Positions 14,729-24,139 of a stretch of DNA of 45,692 nt are shown in pieces (the stretch's first letter is position 1; every line of letters starts with the position of its first letter). This DNA comes from Streptomyces palmae (GTDB lineage Bacteria > Actinomycetota > Actinomycetes > Streptomycetales > Streptomycetaceae). The notes under the pieces are model-generated. The model was not told the origin of the DNA. It did no database searches and saw nothing but the letters and a program-made list of their open reading frames with translations. The stretch is taken from assembly GCF_004684805.1 (NCBI RefSeq), contig NZ_SRID01000010.1:1-45692 (forward strand). The letters are read 5' to 3'. A program made the translations under genes and the position numbers.

Positions 14729-16276
14729 CTACTCCACCACCGGCACCAGGAAGCCCTGCTCGACCAGCAGCCGGATGGACTCCGGGGTGCGGTCCCGCAG
14801 CAGCACCGGGTCCTCGCCCAGCAGCTGGGCGATCGCGTCCAGGATGCGCCCGGCGCTGAGTGTGCCGTCGCACACCCCGGCGAATCCGGCCCCCACCGTG
14901 TCCACCTTGGTGGCGCGCCGCATGCCCCGGTTCTGCCGGAGCACCACGTGCTCCGGGTCCTCCGCGCCCGGCAGCCCGACCTGCTCCTGCACCACCTCGT
15001 CGGCCAGCCGGAAGCGGTCGGCGAGCAGGGCCGCGTCATCGCGGGTGCGCAGGTAGTCCTGCCGGTCGAAGTGGTCGGCGATCACCCCGCCCAGCGGCTG
15101 CTCCACCGGGTGCGGCCACTCCTCCACCACCACCGAGGGCCGGTCCGCACCGGACTTGCGCAGGGTGATCCAGCCGAAGCCCACCGCCCGGGTCCCGCGG
15201 GACTCGAACTCCTCCAGCCAGGCGTCGTAGCGGGCCGCGTACCGGGCCGGGTCGCCCAGGTGGTCGCCGGCGTCGCGCAGCCACAGCTCGGCGTACTGGG
15301 TGATGTCCTGCACCTCACGCTGCACGATCCAGGCGTCGCAGCCGCTGGGCACCCAGGAACGCAGCCGGTCGCGCCAGTCCTCGCCCTCCACGTGCTCCCA
15401 GTTGGCGAGCAGCTGGCACCAGCCGCCGTCGGTGAGGTGGTCGGCGGACCGCTGCACCAGGGTGCGGCACAGCGCGTCGCCGCTCAGCCCGCCGTCCCGG
15501 TAGACCAGCCGGGCGCCAGGGGAGATCACGAACGGGGGATTCGAGACGATCAGGTCGTACCGCTCGTCGCCGACCGGCTCGAAGAGCGAGCCCTGGCGCA
15601 GATCGGCCTCCGGGGCGCCGGAGAGCGCCAGCGTCAGCCGGGTGCAGGCCAGCGCCCGTGGATTGAGATCGGTGGCGGTGACGTGGGTGGCGTGCCGGCC
15701 GGCGTGCAGCGCCTGGATGCCGGAGCCGGTGCCCAGGTCCAGCACCCTGCCCACCGGGGTGCTCACGGTCAGCCCGGCCAGCGTGGTCGACGCCCCGCCG
15801 ACACCCAGGACCAGCTGCGAACGGTCCACCTCGCCGGCGGCGGCCGCACCACTCGCCCCGCCCACGGCGCAGCCCAGGTCGGAGACGATCCACCAGTCCT
15901 GGCCCTCCGGCCCGCCGTACGGCCGGACGTCGACCACGGCGCGTACCCCGTCCGCGGCACCGGCCTCCGATGCGCCGTCAGGCACCAGCCAGCCGTCCGC
16001 CAGGCAGTCGTCGACCGGCAGCACCGCCCGGGCGCCCGCCAGGGGCACCGACCGCTGCAGCAGGAACAGCCGCACCAGGGTCCGCAACGCGCCCTCGCCC
16101 CGGGTGGCGCGCTCGGCGGGCACCGTCTCGCCCCTGGCGAGCGCGGTGTACGCGGGCGCCCCGAGCAGGTCGAGCAGGCCGTCGGCGGTGAAGCCGGCGG
16201 CGAGCAGCGCGTCCCGGAGGCGAGCGGTACGGCTGGGGTCGGCGGTCGGCAGCGGGCTCGGCTGGTACGTACTCAC
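14729..16276 (-). CDS. Class I SAM-dependent methyltransferase, NPPF type
   Basis: The 515-residue protein carries a DUF7059-like N-terminal region (residues ~10-200), a Rossmann methyltransferase in the middle and a helical C-terminal region. The SAM-binding motif I is VLDLGTGSGIQALHAG, motif II ends in TDLNPRAL, and the catalytic loop is SNPPF (in DLIVSNPPFVISPG). NPPF/NPPY enzymes methylate exocyclic or amide nitrogens in rRNA bases, adenine or glutamine. The closest architectures in actinobacteria are annotated only as methyltransferases, so the target is open. The GTG at 16276 (VSTYQPSPLPT) sits where homologues begin; the longer frame to 16366 adds unrelated residues. No strong ribosome binding site is seen. 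Confidence 0.88.
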   Translation of the reverse strand: MSTYQPSPLPTADPSRTARLRDALLAAGFTADGLLDLLGAPAYTALARGETVPAERATRGEGALRTLVRLFLLQRSVPLAGARAVLPVDDCLADGWLVPDGASEAGAADGVRAVVDVRPYGGPEGQDWWIVSDLGCAVGGASGAAAAGEVDRSQLVLGVGGASTTLAGLTVSTPVGRVLDLGTGSGIQALHAGRHATHVTATDLNPRALACTRLTLALSGAPEADLRQGSLFEPVGDERYDLIVSNPPFVISPGARLVYRDGGLSGDALCRTLVQRSADHLTDGGWCQLLANWEHVEGEDWRDRLRSWVPSGCDAWIVQREVQDITQYAELWLRDAGDHLGDPARYAARYDAWLEEFESRGTRAVGFGWITLRKSGADRPSVVVEEWPHPVEQPLGGVIADHFDRQDYLRTRDDAALLADRFRLADEVVQEQVGLPGAEDPEHVVLRQNRGMRRATKVDTVGAGFAGVCDGTLSAGRILDAIAQLLGEDPVLLRDRTPESIRLLVEQGFLVPVVE

Positions 16277-16408
16277 CACCCCATTGTCACGGCTGCCACC
16301 GACAAGCCGCCCACCCAGGGCGTCCGCTGACGCCGCGCACGGCGGAAGGCGGTGCTCCGGGTACATACCGGGAACGTCGGTACCGGACGCCGAAGCGCCC
16401 GGCCGCCG

Positions 16409-16984
16409 CTACGCCGTGGGCTCCGGCACCGCGGCGCCGGTCGGCCGCTGGCAGCCCTTCTGCTGGCTCATCGAGGTGCCGACCTTGCCGGCCTGGAGCT
16501 GCGCCAGGGCCTTGCCGCCCGAGGTGCTGAGCTTCTTCAGCTCTTCCACGATGCCCTTGAGGCCGGCCGCGAACTCCGACTTGTCGGAGGTGTTCAGCTT
16601 CTCCACGGTGGTCTTCAGGTCCTCGTAGGCCTTGGCGGTGCCGTTGAGCTCCTTGACCGCCGCCTTCTGGGTCTGCGCGCCGTCGTCGACCGGCGGCGCC
16701 CCGGCCTTCTGCACCGAGCTTCCCAGCGCCCGGTACGCCTCGGCGATCTCCTGGAAGGCCTGGGCGTCGGTCTGCTGGAGCTTCTTGGAGTCCTGCTCGT
16801 CCTCGGCGCGCTGGATGGCCGCGTTCGCCGACTGGATCTTCTTCAGCTGCGGCTGTATGTCATCGCAGACCGTCTTGGCCCAGGCGTCGACCTTCTTGTC
16901 GTCCTCGCCGCCGCCGCCGCAGCCGGACAGTGCCAGTACGAGCGCCGCACCGCCGGACAGTGCCGTCACGAGCTTCTTGTTCAC
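16409..16984 (-). CDS. Small secreted lipoprotein, helical
   Basis: The 191-residue protein starts with a lipoprotein signal peptide (KK, then ALSGGAALVLALSGC) whose lipidated cysteine is Cys22, followed by a GGGGEDD linker. The mature part is almost wholly helical and charged, with Lys/Glu/Gln-rich heptad-like stretches (VCDDIQPQLKKIQSANAAIQ, VKELNGTAKAYEDLKTTVEK). One Cys pairs plausibly with the Cys near the C-terminus (QQKGCQRP). The GTG at 16984 was preferred because GGAAGGGA precedes it at a good distance and itself overlaps the upstream ATG. It occupies the same place next to hppA in other Streptomyces. Function unknown. Confidence 0.85.
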   Translation of the reverse strand: MNKKLVTALSGGAALVLALSGCGGGGEDDKKVDAWAKTVCDDIQPQLKKIQSANAAIQRAEDEQDSKKLQQTDAQAFQEIAEAYRALGSSVQKAGAPPVDDGAQTQKAAVKELNGTAKAYEDLKTTVEKLNTSDKSEFAAGLKGIVEELKKLSTSGGKALAQLQAGKVGTSMSQQKGCQRPTGAAVPEPTA

Positions 16985-17122
16985 CGGATTGGTCCCTTCC
17001 ATGGCTCTCGGCCCCGGAACATACACGCCGAAAGGGCAATGCCGACGAGTCGAGAGTCCTGTACGAGATCTATTGATGCGTTTTAAACCAAGCCGGGTGT
17101 GGTTTTGAACTCGTCATGCGGA

Positions 17123-17158
17123 CGGGCGGGCGGCAGGCCAACGCCTGCTGCCCGCCCG
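17123..17158 (-). terminator. hppA terminator hairpin
   Basis: A 16-bp stem with one G-U pair (arms 17123-17138 and 17143-17158) closes a CAAC loop 30 bp after the hppA stop on the minus strand. It isolates the lipoprotein gene from hppA transcription. Confidence 0.85.
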
Positions 17159-17187
17159 CCGGTTGCGGCTGTTCGCGGCGGCCCCGG

Positions 17188-19623
17188 TTAGGACACCACC
17201 GCCGGGTCCGGCTGCTGGGCGACCCGCTCGGCGTTGCCTTCGTCACCCACGGCGATCCCGCGCCGCTTGGACACGTAGACCGCGCCGACGATGATCACGA
17301 TCGCCAGGATCGCGATGCCGGCCCGCAGCCCGGGACTGGAGTCGTCGCCGTAGCTGAACTTCACCACCGCCGGGGCGATCAGCAGCGCCACCAGGTTCAT
17401 CACCTTCAGCAGCGGGTTGATCGCCGGGCCCGCGGTGTCCTTGAACGGGTCGCCGACGGTGTCGCCGATGACGGTGGCGGCATGCGCCTCGCTGCCCTTG
17501 CCGCCGTGGTGACCGTCCTCCACCAGCTTCTTCGCGTTGTCCCAGGCACCCCCGGAGTTCGCCAGGAAGACGGCCATCAGGGTGCCGGCGCCGATCGCGC
17601 CGGCGAGGAAGGAGCCGAGCGCGCCGATGCCCAGCGAGAAGCCGACGGCGATGGGCGCCATCACCGCCAGCAGTCCCGGAGTGGCCAGCTCGCGCAGTGC
17701 GTCCTTGGTGCAGATGTCGACCACCCGGCCGTACTCCGGCTTCTCGGTGTAGTCCATGATCCCGGGCTTCTCCCGGAACTGCCGCCGCACCTCCAGGACC
17801 ACCGCGCCCGCCGACCGGGACACCGCGCTGATCGCCAGCCCGGAGAAGAGGAAGACCACGGCGGCGCCGAGGATCAGACCGACCAGGTTGTTGGGCTGGG
17901 AGATGTCCAGGCTGAGGTTCATCTCGCCGGTGACGTCCCTGTTCACCTTGTCGATCGCCTCGGAGACGGCGTCCCGGTACGAGCCGAACAGCGCGGCCGC
18001 GGCCAGCACCGCGGTGGCGATGGCGATGCCCTTGGTGATCGCCTTGGTGGTGTTGCCGACGGCGTCCAGGTCGGTGAGCACCTGCGCGCCCGCGCCCTCG
18101 ACGTCCCCGGACATCTCGGCGATGCCCTGCGCGTTGTCGGAGACCGGACCGAAGGTGTCCATCGCGACGATCACGCCCACGGTGGTCAGCAGACCGGTGC
18201 CCGCGAGCGCGACGGCGAACAGCGCCAGCGTGATGCTGGTGCCGCCGAGCAGGAACGCGCCGTAGACACCCAGCCCGATCAGCACCGCCGAGTAGACCGC
18301 GGACTCCAGGCCGATCGAGATGCCGGAGAGCACCACGGTGGCCGGGCCGGTCAGCGAGGTCTTGCCGATGTCCCGAACCGGCCGCCGGGTGGTCTCCGTG
18401 AAGTAGCCCGTCAGCTGCTGGATCAGCGCGGCCAGCACGATGCCGATCGCCACCGCGACCAGCGCCAGCACACGGGGGTTCCCCTCGTGGCCCAGGATCT
18501 CCATGTCCGTCACCCCGTCCAGATCGGCGTAGGAGGACGGCAGGTAGGCGAAGACGGCAACGGCCACCAGCACCAGGGAGATCACCGCGGAGATGAAGAA
18601 ACCCCGGTTGATCGCGGTCATCCCGCTGCGGTCGGCGCGGCGCGGGGCCACCGCGAACACACCGATCATCGCGGTCACCACGCCGATCGCCGGGACCAGC
18701 AGGGGGAAGGCCAGACCGGAGTCGCCGAACGCCGTCTTGCCCAGGATCAGCGCCGCGACCAGGGTCACCGCGTAGGACTCGAAGAGGTCGGCGGCCATGC
18801 CCGCGCAGTCGCCGACGTTGTCGCCCACGTTGTCCGCGATGGTGGCGGCATTGCGCGGGTCGTCCTCCGGGATGCCCTGTTCGACCTTGCCGACCAGGTC
18901 GGCGCCGACATCGGCGGCCTTGGTGAAGATGCCGCCGCCCACTCGCATGAACATGGCGATCAACGCGGCGCCGAGGCCGAAGCCCTCTAGCACCTTGGGG
19001 GCGTCCGCCGCGTAGACCAGCACCACACAGGACGCGCCGAGCAGGCCCAGCCCCACGGTGAACATGCCGACCACACCACCGGTACGGAAGGCGATCTTCA
19101 TGGCCCGGTGTGAAACGGCCGTCAGTTCCTGGCCCGGCTCACCCGCCGGCACCTCGGTACTTCCGCGGTCCGCGGGTGACGGCACGACCGGGGTCGCCTC
19201 ACGCGCGGCCGCGGCCACGCGCACATTGCTGCGCACGGCGAGCCACATGCCGATATAGCCGGTGGCCGCCGAGAATCCCGCACCGATCACAAAGAACACG
19301 GAACGGCCGATCCGCTGCGACCAGTTGTCGGCCGGCAGCAGCAGGAGCAAGAAGACCACCACGGAGGCGAAACCGCCGAGCGTACGCAACTGCCGGGCCA
19401 GATAGGCATTCGCGCCTTCCTGGACCGCCGCGGCGATCTTCTTCATGTTGCCCGTGCCCTCGCCCGCCGCGAGGACCTGCCGCAGCAGCACCATGCCGAC
19501 GGCGAGCGCCGCCACCGCGACCGCCGCGATCACCAGCACGATCACACGATTGTCGTCGGTCAGTTCCGCAGCGGCGAGGGTTGGGGGAAGGTCAATCCGA
19601 TGAGGGGTGAGAGGCCCCGCCAT
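17188..19623 (-). CDS. hppA: K+-independent proton-translocating inorganic pyrophosphatase
   Basis: This integral membrane enzyme couples pyrophosphate hydrolysis to H+ export. The 811-residue protein has about 16 hydrophobic segments. The active-site core includes TKAADVGADLVGKVE, IPEDDPRNAATIADNVGDN, and the later DNAQGIAEMSG and DNAKKLVEDGHHGGKGSE segments that bind Mg-PPi. The diagnostic position reads GNTTKAITKG: lysine here, rather than alanine, is characteristic of the K+-independent subfamily. The ATG at 19623 has AAGGAGGA at ideal spacing. A ~60-residue loop after the third membrane segment (VVPSPADRGSTEVPAG) is typical of actinobacterial members. The upstream AT-rich region with two palindromes may control it. 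Confidence 0.96.
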   Translation of the reverse strand: MAGPLTPHRIDLPPTLAAAELTDDNRVIVLVIAAVAVAALAVGMVLLRQVLAAGEGTGNMKKIAAAVQEGANAYLARQLRTLGGFASVVVFLLLLLPADNWSQRIGRSVFFVIGAGFSAATGYIGMWLAVRSNVRVAAAAREATPVVPSPADRGSTEVPAGEPGQELTAVSHRAMKIAFRTGGVVGMFTVGLGLLGASCVVLVYAADAPKVLEGFGLGAALIAMFMRVGGGIFTKAADVGADLVGKVEQGIPEDDPRNAATIADNVGDNVGDCAGMAADLFESYAVTLVAALILGKTAFGDSGLAFPLLVPAIGVVTAMIGVFAVAPRRADRSGMTAINRGFFISAVISLVLVAVAVFAYLPSSYADLDGVTDMEILGHEGNPRVLALVAVAIGIVLAALIQQLTGYFTETTRRPVRDIGKTSLTGPATVVLSGISIGLESAVYSAVLIGLGVYGAFLLGGTSITLALFAVALAGTGLLTTVGVIVAMDTFGPVSDNAQGIAEMSGDVEGAGAQVLTDLDAVGNTTKAITKGIAIATAVLAAAALFGSYRDAVSEAIDKVNRDVTGEMNLSLDISQPNNLVGLILGAAVVFLFSGLAISAVSRSAGAVVLEVRRQFREKPGIMDYTEKPEYGRVVDICTKDALRELATPGLLAVMAPIAVGFSLGIGALGSFLAGAIGAGTLMAVFLANSGGAWDNAKKLVEDGHHGGKGSEAHAATVIGDTVGDPFKDTAGPAINPLLKVMNLVALLIAPAVVKFSYGDDSSPGLRAGIAILAIVIIVGAVYVSKRRGIAVGDEGNAERVAQQPDPAVVS

Positions 19624-19844
19624 TCGTCCTCCTTGACGTTTGGCACATGGGCGCGTAGCTGTTCTGCGACCGCGGAACAGCCGCCACGCTCAGGCGTCCT
19701 GAGCTCAAGATGTGGACGGATTGTAGGGAGCCGAACGGGATCAAAACAGAGTGTCGGAAAGGGAATTCGCCTACACCAGGGAAGATCAATAGGTTTGAGG
19801 TGCCGAAATTCCCCCGGATGAAGTAAAGGCAGAAATTCACTGAC

Positions 19845-19882
19845 GATCACGAAGTGATCCTTAAAGGGATCATTAAATGATC
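19845..19882. promoter_or_regulatory. Paired 15-bp palindromes, candidate operator
   Basis: Two inverted repeats with the same 6-3-6 layout: GATCAC-GAA-GTGATC (19845-19859) and GATCAT-TAA-ATGATC (19868-19882). Their centres are 23 bp apart, about two helical turns, so two dimers could bind one face. They lie about 220 bp upstream of the hppA start. The regulator is unknown. Confidence 0.6.
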
Positions 19883-20461
19883 TCGGAGTCTTATGAACGC
19901 CCCTGTTCAGCGAGGCCGCGCCGACCGGTACGCATCACCGGTACGGGTGATCCGCGCGGGGCCGGCACCCTTGCGAGGGAGGCCGTGGGCGGCCGGGCAC
20001 GGCACCGGGGCGCGGCGACGACCGGCCGACGGGGCCGTCACCGGCTGGCGCGATTCAGCCCGGCACGGTGCGGCGAAGCAGGCCGGCAGTCAGGCCGAAT
20101 CCCACGGACCACCGGGCACCCGGGGACGGCCATGCCACGCTGCGGGCGGCCGTGAGGTGGAAACGGGGTGCCGTGCCGCCACAGGGTCAGTGCGGGTGGG
20201 GCGGGGCTCCACGCCACGACCCCCGCCGCGCCATGCGCACACACGACGCGGCCCGCCCCGGCGTACGAGGCCGGCGGCGCCGAGTGCGGCATGCCAGACC
20301 GCGAGCGTTGCCTGCGCCACATGGGGCACAGGCGCGTAGCTGGGCGCGGCGCACGGGGCCGAGACACGCAGCTGGGCGCGGCGCACACGGGCGGGAGGTG
20401 ACATTGAGCCCGGTCCACGAGGCCGGGCACGACATGCGAGGGCGTGACTGCGGCGCCAAGC

Positions 20462-20560
20462 GGCGGCATCACCCACACAGCGACAGCGCTGGGCGGCGGC
20501 ATCACCCACACAGTGACGGCGCTGGGCGGCGGCATCACTCACACAGTGACGGCGCTGGGC
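20462..20560. repeat. 33-bp tandem repeat, three copies
   Basis: Copies at 20462-20494, 20495-20527 and 20528-20560 differ at only three positions; each starts GGCGGCATCAC and ends GCGCTGGGC. The period is 11 codons; the plus-strand frame would read GGITHTVTALG repeatedly, but no start signal or family supports translation. Confidence 0.85.
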
Positions 20561-20618
20561 AGCACGGAAGAGCCCGCGCACCACGCCGTGCCGGGCCCAC
20601 AGACGACCGTGAGCGGAC

Positions 20619-20628
20619 GTGTTAACAC
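20619..20628. other. Perfect 10-bp palindrome GTGTTAACAC
   Basis: An AT-centred palindrome in otherwise GC-rich DNA, about 80 bp beyond the 3' end of the anti-sigma gene. It could be an operator half of a regulatory site, or chance. Confidence 0.35.
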
Positions 20629-20709
20629 CGCTTCAGACGGCCTGGCGCTCCCCTTCCGCGCAAGAGCCGCGGCGGAGAGCCGGACACACAGCGCTACAAG
20701 CGCGAACCG

Positions 20710-21138
20710 CTAGGAAAGGGCTGGGGCGGATGCGGCCGGCCAGCTCATCCGGATGACACCGCCGGATTCGTCCGCCGACACCTGGACGTCGTCCACCAAG
20801 CCGCTGATCACCGCGAGCCCCATCTGGTCATCGCTGTCGGCGGCCTCGTCACCGGCCCCAACGTCATCCGCGCTCGTCATGACGGCATGCGGGGCCTCAT
20901 CGCCGACCTCGATGGAGAACCGCTTCTCCTCCTCGGTCAGCGCCACCCGCACCGGGGCGGACACCCCGCTGCTCTGGTGGAGGCTGACCGCCCGGGAGCA
21001 CGCCTCGCCCACGGCGAGACGCACCTCGTCGAGCACGGCCTCGTCCACCCCGGCCCGGCGCGCCACGGCCGCCGCGACCAGGCGGGCGGTCCGTACGTGC
21101 TCGGGCAAGGCGCTGAAGCGGAGTTCGACGGTGGCCAT
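20710..21138 (-). CDS. Anti-sigma factor, serine-protein kinase (RsbW/HATPase family), BldG partner
   Basis: The 142-residue protein is a small GHKL ATPase of the RsbW type, which binds a sigma factor and phosphorylates its anti-anti-sigma partner. The N-box is LAVGEACSRAVSLHQ, and the G1 box is IEVGDEAP, followed by an acidic loop and GLAVISGLVDDVQV (the G2 region). In S. coelicolor the gene downstream of bldG (SCO3548, from memory) encodes the cognate anti-sigma factor, and position and size agree here. The start is the ATG at 21138 with a GAGGGGGATGGG leader; the frame to 21255 overlaps bldG and is not family-like. It follows bldG on the same strand after an 88-bp gap, so they are probably co-transcribed. 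Confidence 0.92.
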   Translation of the reverse strand: MATVELRFSALPEHVRTARLVAAAVARRAGVDEAVLDEVRLAVGEACSRAVSLHQSSGVSAPVRVALTEEEKRFSIEVGDEAPHAVMTSADDVGAGDEAADSDDQMGLAVISGLVDDVQVSADESGGVIRMSWPAASAPALS

Positions 21139-21226
21139 CCCATCCCCCTCGGAGCTACGGGCGTGCGTCTCAGGGGGCCGGGCGGGGCCGCCCGGTACTC
21201 CCCTTCGGTCTTCCCGCGGAAACTGA

Positions 21227-21568
21227 TCAGTCAGTCGCCGCGACGGCGTCGTCAACCGAGGTGTGAATCGGGAACACCTTGGTCAGACCAGTGATACGGA
21301 AGATTTTGAGAATGCGCTCCTGGTTGCAGACCAGGCGCAGCGAGCCCTCGTGGGCACGCACCCGCTTCAGGCCGCCAACCAGCACGCCGAGCCCGGTGGA
21401 GTCGAGGAAGTCGACGCCCTCCATGTCGACGACAAGGTGGTAGCTGCCGTCGTTGACAAGCTCGACCAACTGCTCGCGCAGCTTGGGCGCGGTGTAAACA
21501 TCAATCTCGCCACCGACCTCGACGACCGTGCGGTCGCCAACGGTCCGAGTCGACAGGGACAGGTCCAC
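21227..21568 (-). CDS. bldG: Anti-sigma factor antagonist BldG
   Basis: BldG is a STAS-domain anti-anti-sigma factor needed for aerial growth and antibiotic production in Streptomyces. The 113-residue length equals that of the S. coelicolor protein as I recall it. The STAS core [19 protein letters not shown] is followed by the phosphorylation loop [15 protein letters not shown], in which Ser57 is the conserved phosphoacceptor. The GTG start at 21568 has GGAGG at good distance (GCTGGAGGATCC). Its partner anti-sigma gene lies immediately downstream. A helicase gene diverges from it, leaving 54 bp if the longest helicase start is used, so bldG promoter elements may lie inside the start of the helicase reading frame. 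Confidence 0.97.
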   Translation of the reverse strand: MDLSLSTRTVGDRTVVEVGGEIDVYTAPKLREQLVELVNDGSYHLVVDMEGVDFLDSTGLGVLVGGLKRVRAHEGSLRLVCNQERILKIFRITGLTKVFPIHTSVDDAVAATD

Positions 21569-21622
21569 GGATCCTCCAGCACCTTGCATCGAGCGGTCGC
21601 CCCCCATGGATCGGCAGCCGCG

Positions 21623-24139
21623 ATGGCATTCAATCACTTACCTGCAGGCGCGCACGACGCCTTGAGCCCATTGTCCGTCACTCCGGTGACACACTCGGTG
21701 TCGATGGCCGATAACCAACTTCCGCCACCGGCGGGCATACACCCTTCACCCCGGACCGTACTCGCACGGATCGCCCGCGGGGGAGACAGGGCTGCGCGCA
21801 TCACTCATACGGAGCACTTGCCCCCGCGGATCGGAAGCCATGCCGAATGGCCGGAGCGGATCCGTCCCGAAGTGGTGGCCGCCATCCGGACGGCCGGGGT
21901 CGAGCATCCGTGGGAACATCAGGCGCGTACCGCCGAACGGGCGATCAACGGCGAGTCGGTGGTGGTCGCCACCGGCACCGCCTCCGGCAAGTCGCTGGCC
22001 TATCTGGCCCCCGTGCTCAGCGCCCTGCTGGACGGCTCGGCGCCGGCGCCCGGCGGCCGGCAGCGGCCCATGGCGGGCGCGGCCGGGGGCGGTCCGGCGG
22101 CCGGCCGGCGCGGTGCCACGGCGCTCTACCTGGCCCCCACCAAGGCGCTCGCCGCCGACCAGCGCCGCACCGTGGCCGAGTTGGCCGCCCCGCTGGGCAG
22201 TGCGGTGCGCGCCGCGGTGTACGACGGGGACACCCCCGTCGAGGAGCGCGACTGGGTCCGTGGCTATGCCAACTATGTGCTGACCAACCCGGACATGCTG
22301 CACCGCGGCATCCTGCCGGGACACGCCCGGTGGGCCTCCTTCCTGCGCTCACTGCGCTATGTGGTGATCGACGAGTGCCATACCTATCGAGGCGTCTTCG
22401 GCTCGCACGTCGCCCAAGTCCTGCGCAGGCTGCGCCGTGTCTGTGCCCGCTACGGGTCCGATCCGGTCTTCCTGCTCGCCTCCGCGACGGCCGCCGATCC
22501 CGCACGCGCCGCCACCCGGTTGACCGGGGTGCCGGTCGTGGAGATCACCGAAGACGCCTCACCACGCGGCGAGGTGGTCTTCGCGCTCTGGGAGCCCCCG
22601 CTCACCGAGCTGCACGGCGAGCGGGGCGCCCCGATCCGCCGCACGGCCACCGCCGAGTCGGCCGACCTCCTCACCGACCTGGCCGTCCAGGGCGTCCGCA
22701 CCCTCACCTTCGTGCGTTCCCGCCGGGGCGCCGAGCTGATCGCGCTGATCGCCCAGGAGCACCTGGCCGCCGTGGACCGCTCCCTCCCCTCCCGCATCGC
22801 GGCCTACCGCGGCGGCTACCTGCCCGAGGAGCGCCGGGCCCTGGAGCGCGCCCTCCACTCCGGTGAGCTGCTCGGACTCGCCGCCACCACCGCCCTGGAA
22901 CTCGGCATGGACATCGCCGGCCTGGACGCGGTGGTCATCACCGGCTATCCGGGCACGCGAGCCTCGCTGTGGCAGCAGGCGGGCCGCGCCGGACGGGCGG
23001 GCCAGGGGGCGCTGGCGATCCTGGTGGCCCGGGACGACCCGCTGGACACCTATCTCGTCCACCATCCGGAGGCCCTCTTCCGGCAGCCGGTGGAGTCGAC
23101 CGTGCTCGACCCGGACAACCCGTATGTGCTCGCCCCTCATCTGTGTGCCGCCGCCGCCGAGCTGCCCCTGACCGAGGCGGACCTGGAACTCTTCGGCCCC
23201 TCCGCGTCGGAGCTGATGCCCCAGCTCGAGGAGCGCAGGTTGCTGCGCCGCCGAGCCACCGGCTGGCACTGGACCCGCCGGGAGCGGGCGGCCGACCTCA
23301 CCGACATCCGCGGCACCGGTGGCAGTCCCGTACAGGTGGTGGAGGCGGCCACCGGACGGCTGCTGGGGACGGTGGACGCCTCGGCCGCGCACACCACCGT
23401 CCACGACGGCGCCGTCCACCTGCACCAAGGCCGCAGCTACCTGGTCGACCGGCTCGACCTGGAGGACTCCGTCGCACTGGTCACCGAGGCCAGCCCGTCC
23501 TATTCGACGACCGCCCGCGACACCACCGCCATCTCCATCCTGGAGACCACCACCGAGGTGCCGTGGGGTGCCGCCAGGCTGTGCTTCGGCTCCGTCGAGG
23601 TCACCAACCAGGTGGTCTCCTTCCTCCGGCGCAAGCTGATCACCGGCGAGGTGCTGGGCGAGTCCAAACTCGACCTCCCACCCCGTACGCTCCGCACCCG
23701 TGCCGTGTGGTGGACGGTGACCGAGGACCAGTTGGATGAGGCGCGGGTGATCCCCGAGGCCCTGGGCGGGGCGCTGCACGCCGCCGAGCACGCCTCCATC
23801 GGCATGCTGCCGCTCTTCGCCACCTGCGACCGCTGGGACATCGGCGGTGTCTCCGTCCCCCTGCACCCGGACACCCTGCTGCCCACCGTCTTCGTCTACG
23901 ACGGCCACCCCGGTGGCGCGGGCTTCGCCGAGCGGGCCTTCCACACGGCCGCCCAGTGGCTGACGGCCACCCGGGAGGCGATCGCCGCCTGCGAGTGCGA
24001 GTCCGGCTGCCCGTCCTGCATCCAGTCCCCCAAATGCGGCAACGGCAACGACCCGCTGGACAAGAAGGCCGCGATCCGCCTGCTGACCACTCTCCTGGCC
24101 GGAGCGCCCACCACGCCCACCACGCCCAGCGCCGACTGA
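21623..24139 (+). CDS. DEAD/DEAH-box helicase with C-terminal DUF1998 zinc domain (YprA/MrfA-like)
   Basis: The 838-residue superfamily 2 helicase shows motif I GTASGKS near residue 120, [13 protein letters not shown] (Ia), DECHTYRG (II), SATAADP (III), and a second RecA domain with [14 protein letters not shown] and [11 protein letters not shown] (VI). The end carries the DUF1998 four-cysteine cluster ([17 protein letters not shown]). The architecture matches B. subtilis MrfA/YprA, a helicase in mitomycin C damage repair, and an equivalent sits next to bldG in S. coelicolor. A Gly/Ala/Arg-rich insert (about residues 137-165) separates motifs I and Ia. The start is uncertain: [12 protein letters not shown] at 21623 lies in bldG promoter DNA; GTG 21698 or ATG 21704 are alternatives; none has a clear ribosome binding site. 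Its 3' end converges with a TadE-like gene. Confidence 0.92.
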   Translation: MAFNHLPAGAHDALSPLSVTPVTHSVSMADNQLPPPAGIHPSPRTVLARIARGGDRAARITHTEHLPPRIGSHAEWPERIRPEVVAAIRTAGVEHPWEHQARTAERAINGESVVVATGTASGKSLAYLAPVLSALLDGSAPAPGGRQRPMAGAAGGGPAAGRRGATALYLAPTKALAADQRRTVAELAAPLGSAVRAAVYDGDTPVEERDWVRGYANYVLTNPDMLHRGILPGHARWASFLRSLRYVVIDECHTYRGVFGSHVAQVLRRLRRVCARYGSDPVFLLASATAADPARAATRLTGVPVVEITEDASPRGEVVFALWEPPLTELHGERGAPIRRTATAESADLLTDLAVQGVRTLTFVRSRRGAELIALIAQEHLAAVDRSLPSRIAAYRGGYLPEERRALERALHSGELLGLAATTALELGMDIAGLDAVVITGYPGTRASLWQQAGRAGRAGQGALAILVARDDPLDTYLVHHPEALFRQPVESTVLDPDNPYVLAPHLCAAAAELPLTEADLELFGPSASELMPQLEERRLLRRRATGWHWTRRERAADLTDIRGTGGSPVQVVEAATGRLLGTVDASAAHTTVHDGAVHLHQGRSYLVDRLDLEDSVALVTEASPSYSTTARDTTAISILETTTEVPWGAARLCFGSVEVTNQVVSFLRRKLITGEVLGESKLDLPPRTLRTRAVWWTVTEDQLDEARVIPEALGGALHAAEHASIGMLPLFATCDRWDIGGVSVPLHPDTLLPTVFVYDGHPGGAGFAERAFHTAAQWLTATREAIAACECESGCPSCIQSPKCGNGNDPLDKKAAIRLLTTLLAGAPTTPTTPSAD

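Larger units (their letters stand above)
19624..20709. other. 1.1-kb region between hppA and the anti-sigma gene without a convincing gene
   Basis: The hppA-proximal part (about 19640-19890) is clearly AT-richer than the rest of the window and probably holds the hppA promoter and a 5' leader. It ends in two palindromes (19845-19882). From 19890 to 20460 several frames are open on both strands but consist of Arg/Gly/Pro/His-rich text with repeated TGGGCGCGGCGCAC blocks (near 20340 and 20385) and no ribosome binding sites. Then come a 33-bp tandem repeat and a GTGTTAACAC palindrome. I do not call any gene here. Confidence 0.6.

Noticed and set aside
19877..20339. Small plus-strand genes downstream of the twin palindromes
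   Set aside because: Open frames only, Arg/Gly/Pro-rich, overlapping each other in different frames, with no ribosome binding sites.
20444..20713. Repeat peptide gene GGITHTVTALG
   Set aside because: In frame with the tandem repeat but without a start signal, codon pattern or known relative; kept only as a finding on the DNA repeat.
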